Below, piece after piece: positions 58,322 through 64,000 of a stretch of 64,000 nt of DNA (its first letter is position 1; every line of letters starts with the position of its first letter). Origin of the DNA: Numida meleagris (Eukaryota; Chordata; Aves; Galliformes; Numididae); contig NC_034410.1 of the NCBI RefSeq assembly GCF_002078875.1, positions 41,130,319-41,194,318 on the forward strand. The letters are read 5' to 3'. A program made the position numbers and the translations under genes. Under the pieces are notes generated by a model. It saw only the letters and a program-made list of their open reading frames with translations, was not told where the DNA came from and did no database searches.

Positions 58322-61300
58322 CTGCGCCCCGTGTGCCCGCTCGTCTCAAACAGTGCTGCCTTTGTGCAGTGGGAGCCACACAGAGGATGCTCTGGAGGAG
58401 GGCAGCAGCCCGCAGACCACATGCTGGGGTTGTCCGCCTCTGATCCTGTACACAAGCTGCCTCTGCCGGCTGGTTTTCTTCTGGTGGGAGACAATGCGCT
58501 TTCTTCCTCACATTCTGCAGGAACCAGAAGCCCTGCTCCTCATGACTCGTGTCCAGCTGCAGCATGGGACTCAGCTGCACTGCTGATTTCTGCAACGCAT
58601 CCAAAGCCAGGACAGCGACAGCAGCAAGGAGCCTGGTGCCACCACAAGTCCCTGTCCTCACAACGTCCCTGACCCCAAAGCTTCTCCCTGTGCATCCCAG
58701 GGCTGCTCACCAGCTTTGGCTTGTCACCTCCAATGGGGTTGAGCTGGTTCAGCTCCTTTCTGCATTACGGCAGCAAAGGGTAAAAATGCTGGAAAGTGAC
58801 ATCTTTTTGCAGAGCGTTCTGAGCTACATGGGCTACAGGGAGGAATATGTTAACATGAAATCAAATTTTGTTCCCTTCTTGCTCTTGGTGATTTTACCAG
58901 TCCTGTTGATGAGTGCCTGAAGAACTGCCAAACCTCTCTTACACATTTTTGGGACCCGATCCAGTTCTATTTGTTTTATTGGGGGTTACATTTTCCCTCT
59001 GGCTGGGCTTGGGGTGAATTTCAACCCTTTTTTCATTTTTCAGCCTTCATAGACTGGCTCCAGAGTGCTCTGAGCGAGTTTCAGTGGAGGCAGCGTGAGC
59101 GGGCTGGCTCCATCTCCCCTCACTTGCTCCAAGGGATTTTTTTCTTCCTGGAGAGCAAAGGAGTGCATTCGTGGGATTCCACAGCTGCAGCCAGGAGTGG
59201 GGGGACAGCGGGGCCATTCAGCCCCAGGCTAGATTGAAAACAGAATTGTTCAGACGTGCCCATCCTCAAATACAGGAAGGTAATAATTTCATTCAATTTA
59301 AACCATTCCTTTAGTTCCTATGCCGAAAATTAAAGGGAAAGGAATCTGCTCCCTGCCTGGCTTTGCCTCTGCCCCTCACTTTCCCTTCTCCCAGCAGACT
59401 CCACCAGGTGAATGGGCACTGTCCTATGGCACGGTGAGCAGCCACAGGGCACAGAGCCTGCAAAGCAGGAGGTGCAATTCTGGCATCTGGCAGCTCTGCA
59501 AGAGCAGTAATAAAGTGCAGTCAGCCACTCTTGGTCACAGTGCCTTGTACCAAGAGAACAATGGAGCTGTTGCAAATTCCTTGCTGGTAGATATTGAAGC
59601 CAGAAACTGGGAGAAGTCAGAAATCATCTGAGTGTCTTGCTTAGTGTTTCTCCACAGATGAAGCAACAGGATGAGCAGCTCAGGCACAGCTGTAAATCAG
59701 TCTCCTTGACTGTCACTAACCTGCCTACGAGTGACCAGATCAAACTCCAATTAAAAATGAAACCAATCAATACAGAAACTTACCAAGAGGAAACAATGGA
59801 AACATCAGAGCTGTCCCTGCAAAGGGAGAATGGAAATCCAGATGGAAAGCGAATGCCCTGCTCCAGCAGGGAGACCACAGCAGCACCTGGCACACACTGT
59901 GGGCACTGTGAAAGGCTGCACAGTGAGGGCTGGGAGGGAGGGCAGCACTGCGAGGGGAGCCTGGCATAGGGAGAGCTGCCCCACTTCTTCCTTTGTGGGG
60001 AGGAATCACTTCTGATCCCTAGATGTGTGACACCCCCTCCACTCCTTATTTTTCGTTTTGCTGAATATTACTAATTGAGGAACTTGGACCAGCGCATGCA
60101 AGTGGTGGGATGGACACAGCTGAGCGCCACATCTCCCTGCGCACACACACACACACACCAGCACTGCTGCCCCGACAGATGCACCGGCTCCCACGACTTA
60201 GAGACATTGTGGTGACATAGGCGACACTGCCACGAAGATTCATGGTCTCAAAATAATTAAATACTCTTTCTTCGTTGAGACCGCCAGGCAAAATGCATCA
60301 CCCTGCCTGGCATCAGTACCTCAGCCCAAGGAACTCTGTCTACGGATTTCCCCTCAACTTGCTGTGTGCATTCCCCATGCTATCAACAAGGACAGACCCA
60401 TGCTGGAGCCTCGCCTGCATGTCCCAGCACTGGGAGATGTCCCTCCAGACTCATCCCCCAAAGGATGGGGATGGCTGGGAGACATCCTACATCACATCCC
60501 ATGGGCTTGGTGCCTCCGAGAAGGCTCAGCACCTCCTCCCACCCCCAGCTCGGCAAGGAGACCCCCATACCATACCATGGCTGGCAGTGCCTGTCGGCAC
60601 GCTGCTCCTCGTGGGCTTCACTGCACGCGGCCACTGTTGGGCTGGCACTGCTCCCCAGCTGCAATTCCGTGCAGAACCAGAATATTAAATACATTATATA
60701 GATATATATATATAAATCTGAGTGGTTGATCCACGTCCCCTGTCCCCCAGGCTCCAGGCCAGGAGCTGCCGCCCCGTGCCCCTCAGGCTGGTGGCAGTCC
60801 CCGCGCCGAGGACGCCTGGCCAAGTCCAGCCGCCAGTTTTCCAACTCGGCAGCAGCCCGGACCCACCTCCCGGTGGGGGGAGCAGAGAGGCTGGGAAGGG
60901 GGGAGCAGGCATTTGAAGAGTCTCTTTTTCACAATAAAAGCCCTTCTTGCTGCTTTTTTCCTTTTTTTCTTTTAAAAACGGCAGGTTCGATTTGATCCAG
61001 GAGGTGCGGGTAGAGGAGGGTGAAGTGACATGCACTGCTCCTGAGCTGGTGAGCTGGGACAAGCAGGGGAGCAGCAGAGCCCGGGGACCCCACCGGTCCC
61101 ACAGCACTGCACCTGGCGATGTGAGCCCCAGGTCTCTGTGGAGTGCCCAAAAATGCCTTTCAAAGGTCCCTAGCAGTGTCTTCTACCATTCAATAGCAGC
61201 ACGGCAGAGAGGTGCACCAACACCTGGAGTGGTGGGGAGAGGATTTCTGAGCAACTTGAAAGGAGTTCATGTGTTAAAAGCCATTTTTGGTGCTCTGGCT

Positions 61301-61357
61301 ATCAAGATTTGCATCATTCATATTATGATCTATGATCTATAATCTATAATTATTCAT
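58322..61357. other. Upstream flank of GASK1A
   Basis: Unique sequence. The - strand frame 58661-58101 overlaps the proposed first exon in another frame and starts at GTG, so it is not taken as a gene. A locally GC- and CpG-richer stretch at 60730-60900 is the best nearby candidate for a 5' exon or promoter of GASK1A, but no donor is clear. AT repeats are present near 60697-60715. Confidence 0.4.
60142..60158. repeat. (CA)n microsatellite
   Basis: Eight to nine CA dinucleotides. It is short, possibly polymorphic. Confidence 0.95.
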
Positions 61358-61500
61358 AAAATCACAGAATCATAGAATGTCTCAAGTTGGAAGGGACCCA
61401 CTGGATCACTGAGTCCAGTTCTCAGCTCCTCACAGGACCACCCAAAATCCAAACCTTGTGTCTGAAAGCACTGTCCAAACACTCCTTGAGCTCCAGCACT
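61358..61500 (-). mobile_element. CR1 LINE 3' end
   Basis: Reverse-oriented CR1: 'atcacagaatcatagaatg' terminal repeat, 'aagttggaagggacccac', 'gatcactgagtccag', 'ctgtccaaacactccttgagc'. It probably continues weakly to about 61550 (CGGAATAGGCACGG). It lies 3 kb upstream of the predicted GASK1A first exon. Confidence 0.93.
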
Positions 61501-61837
61501 TGGGGCTGTCGGAATAGGCACGGATGGCTGCTGCAGGAGGCAGACTTAAGGGATCAGCAGCCAAACAGCAGCGATAAATCCACAAAGCCTAGAGACAGAT
61601 GCTCCAACCTCAGCATTCAGAAATTTTGATCTCATTTTCACGCTTTCCTCCTTCTCATGGAGAATTTCTTTAACAATGTTCACTGTACAAAAAGAAAAAA
61701 GAAAAATTATCTCCATGCTCTACCTGAGCTGCATGGCCCAGAGTGCATGGGGCATAGCTGGGGGAGGAGGTGGGATGCAGGGTTCTGCAGGTGGACACCA
61801 GGCCTGGGCACACTTCTTGCAAGTCCATAGGATCACG
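61501..61837. other. Spacer between two CR1 copies
   Basis: Unique or strongly diverged sequence between two reverse-oriented CR1 insertions. Nothing else is recognised. Confidence 0.4.
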
Positions 61838-62345
61838 GAATCATTCATAGAATCATAAAGCTGGAAACGATCTCTAAGATCACCTAGTCCAACCGTCCAC
61901 CTACTACCAATACTGCTCACTAAACCATGTTCCTGAGTACTACATCTACCCTTTCCTTAAATGCCTCCAGGGATGGCGATTCCACCACCTGCGTTGGCAG
62001 CCTGTGCCAGTGCCTCACCACTCTTTCTGAGAAGAAATTCTTCCTAATATCCAACTTGAACCTCCCCTGGCCCCTTGAGGCCATTCCCTCTCATCCTATT
62101 GCTGTTAGCAGGGAGAAGAGGCCAACACCCACCTCGCCACAGCCTCCTCTCAGACAGCTGTAGAGAGCAATCAGGTCTCCCCTGAGCCTCCTCCAGACTG
62201 AGCAATCCCAGCTCCCTCAGCTGCTCCCCATAAGACTTGAGCTCCAGACCCCTCACAGCTCCATTGCCCTTCTCTGGACATGCTCCAGGGCCTCAATGTC
62301 CTTCTTGCAGCGAGGGCCCCAAAACTGAACACAGCACTCGAGGTC
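61838..62345 (-). mobile_element. CR1 LINE, 3' 500 bp
   Basis: Reverse-oriented CR1 with a doubled terminal repeat at 61830-61858, 'gatcacctagtccaaccg', 'ggcagcctgtgccagtgcctc', 'gttagcagggagaagagg', 'ccccataagacttgagctcc', and the ORF2-end complement 'gccccaaaactgaacacagcac'. It is very similar to the 29849-30316 copy, so the two probably belong to one subfamily. Confidence 0.95.
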
Positions 62346-63639
62346 CCTCTTAAAGAGCAAAACCTGGCTCCAAAATTACACAGAAAGCGGCACACAGGAG
62401 GCTCTCTCTGAACATGAGACAGCACATCTATTGCTGTGCAGATCATGGAGAACTGGCACAGGCTCAGAGGGGCTGTAGGGTCTCCTCCTTGGAGATCTTC
62501 TCCCCTTCTGCCCCAGGAGCTGGGGCAGGCCTAAGAAGGGATAGCAAGGTCCAGAAGGATGTTCTGCCTCTGAGAAGGTGAACAGATAAAGTTGAAGGGT
62601 ATATTTTTCCCATTTAGAAAAATGTGAGGCTCTAATAGGTTTGAGGAGCCGTGAATACGACTTTCCACATACACCAAGATAATTATAAGCTTGAATGGAT
62701 TTCTGAGGCCCAACCGCTACCCATATAAATCACTGCTTATCACCCACTGATTACAAATGAGCTGCTCAGAAAGCCTTTGGATTTCTCTTTTTTTCCCAGT
62801 TATCTCTCACATCTGTTGGCAGTGGGCCTTAACACCACTAAGGAGCAGGGTATAGAGGATATCCTGAAACTGCAGCCACCCCCCCAGCCACTGCAGAAGG
62901 ACAGCAAGGGAAGAATGCAAGGAGCAAACAGACATGAGAGAGACAGGCAGCTGCCAGGGGCACTGGGCTTGGAGTTTGCAGAGCCAGCGATGCTGAGAAG
63001 CTGACAGGCTGCTGTATCGGGTCTTCATCTGGCTTCTGAGCACCAAGTGTCCCCATCCCTGACCATTGTCTCTAAAGGGGACATGACCCAGCTCCCTAAT
63101 GCAAGGAAAACATAGGCGATGGGAGATTTCTGTGTGTCTGTGAAGTGAGGGAAAAGAACCTGCTCTCTCAGGATCTCTGCATTGCTCCCATGGCAGGGAG
63201 CCCATTCAGGTCACCTACAGCACTCTGAATTTCCATAAATAGGGCCCAACCAGATCATCATGGTGCATTAATGCTGCAAGGTGCTTTTGTCACAGCCTTT
63301 CTGACTCAAGATAAAAGTCAGAAGGTCTCATCCTGAAGCAGGAGAACATCCTTATAAACGACATTCACGGTGCCAGAAAGCACAGCAACATCTGCAGAGA
63401 AACCAGATGATCCCAAAGTACAAGGGCTCCATGCCTCCTCCCTCAAGCACCTATGGCACCTGGCTGCTGTTGTCACTCAGATGCACACAGTGGGAGGCAC
63501 AAAAGGTTGTTAAGACCTCCAGAGCCTTGGGTTAGTAGGAAAAAAAATACTGTCTCAGTCAGTGACTATTTAAATCTGGATATTCAGATGTTCTTTTATT
63601 ATTTACTCTTATTATTATTACCTCAGTTCATTATTTAAC
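62346..63639. other. Intergenic, unique sequence
   Basis: No gene is recognised. The - strand frame 63205-62807 lacks a domain. A TTA-rich patch (63594-63620) precedes the next CR1. Confidence 0.4.
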
Positions 63640-63890
63640 TTGGAGGAATGGCACAGAGCTGCATCAAGGGAGGGGCAGGTTGGGCATCAGAAAAAGGTTC
63701 TTCCCCAGAGGGTGTTGGGCATGGAACAGGCTGCCCAGGGCAGTGGTCATACTCCCAAGCTTAAGAGTTTAGGAAGAGTCTGGACAATGCTCTCAGGTAT
63801 ATGGTCTTATTTTTGGGTGGTCCTTTGTGAAGTTAGGAACTCGTCTTGATGATCCTAATGAGTCCCTCCAAACTCTAGAGGGGTGGCAAA
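63640..63890 (+). mobile_element. CR1 LINE 3' end
   Basis: + oriented CR1 with 'gcaggttgggcatcagaaaa', 'ggttcttccccagagggtg', 'aggctgcccagggcagtgg', 'tggacaatgctctcagg', and 'gggtggtcctttgtgaag'. It ends in a region where an inverted-looking 'aatcatagaatcat' (63890-63903) is present instead of the usual terminal repeat, so a second short CR1 tip in reverse orientation may abut it. Confidence 0.9.
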
Positions 63891-64000
63891 TCATAGAATC
63901 ATAATCTGCAGACCTCACAAGCAAATTAAATTGTACGTGTGTCCGTGTGTACCCTTAACTTTTTCACTGTTTAAAAACATTGGAAATCTGATGAAGAATA

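Overview
The window is nuclear DNA from a vertebrate, almost certainly a bird and most likely a galliform. The evidence is 17 recognisable CR1 (chicken repeat 1) non-LTR retrotransposon fragments on both strands, many ending in the ATTCTATGATTCT-type 3' repeat. Genes are sparse and intron-split, and a run of 174 N sits inside a GC-rich CpG island, as is common in avian draft assemblies. I see no operon, phage, CRISPR array, rRNA or tRNA gene.

Two protein-coding genes are supported, and they converge. POMGNT2 lies on the + strand: its whole 577-residue coding region is one exon (30941..32674) behind a clear splice acceptor at 30847-30848. A CpG-island promoter at about 479..1010, with a perfect NRF1 palindrome and a ZNF143-like box, is the best candidate for its start. 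That would make about 30 kb of intervening sequence a 5' UTR intron, but no spliced transcript is visible, so this link is inference. GASK1A (FAM198A) lies on the - strand. Its four C-terminal coding exons (55436..54555, 50367..50245, 50038..49935, 49804..49594) join in frame with canonical GT/AG borders. A first coding exon at 58321..58151 is proposed from an in-frame ATG and a GTAAGT donor. Both are secretory-pathway proteins: POMGNT2 builds the functional O-mannose glycan of alpha-dystroglycan in the ER, and GASK1A belongs to the Golgi FAM20/FAM198 kinase-like family. The same two genes are convergent neighbours on human 3p22.1, so this is conserved synteny.

By region: 1-30.8 kb is promoter plus noncoding sequence with nine CR1 copies; 30.8-33.7 kb is the POMGNT2 terminal exon and 3' UTR; 33-49 kb is the intergenic interval between the two 3' ends, with three CR1 copies and a 37-bp tandem duplication; 49.2-58.3 kb is GASK1A; 58.3-64 kb is its upstream flank with three CR1 copies. 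Almost all other open frames are chance or CR1-derived, and many begin at TTG, CTG or GTG rather than ATG.

I did not find a previously undescribed biological system. The points most worth checking are the overlapping upstream ORFs in front of POMGNT2, the GASK1A first exon with its possible acylation signal, the promoter motifs beside the assembly gap, a triplicated 12-bp motif at 28.2 kb, and CR1 copies with internal deletions.
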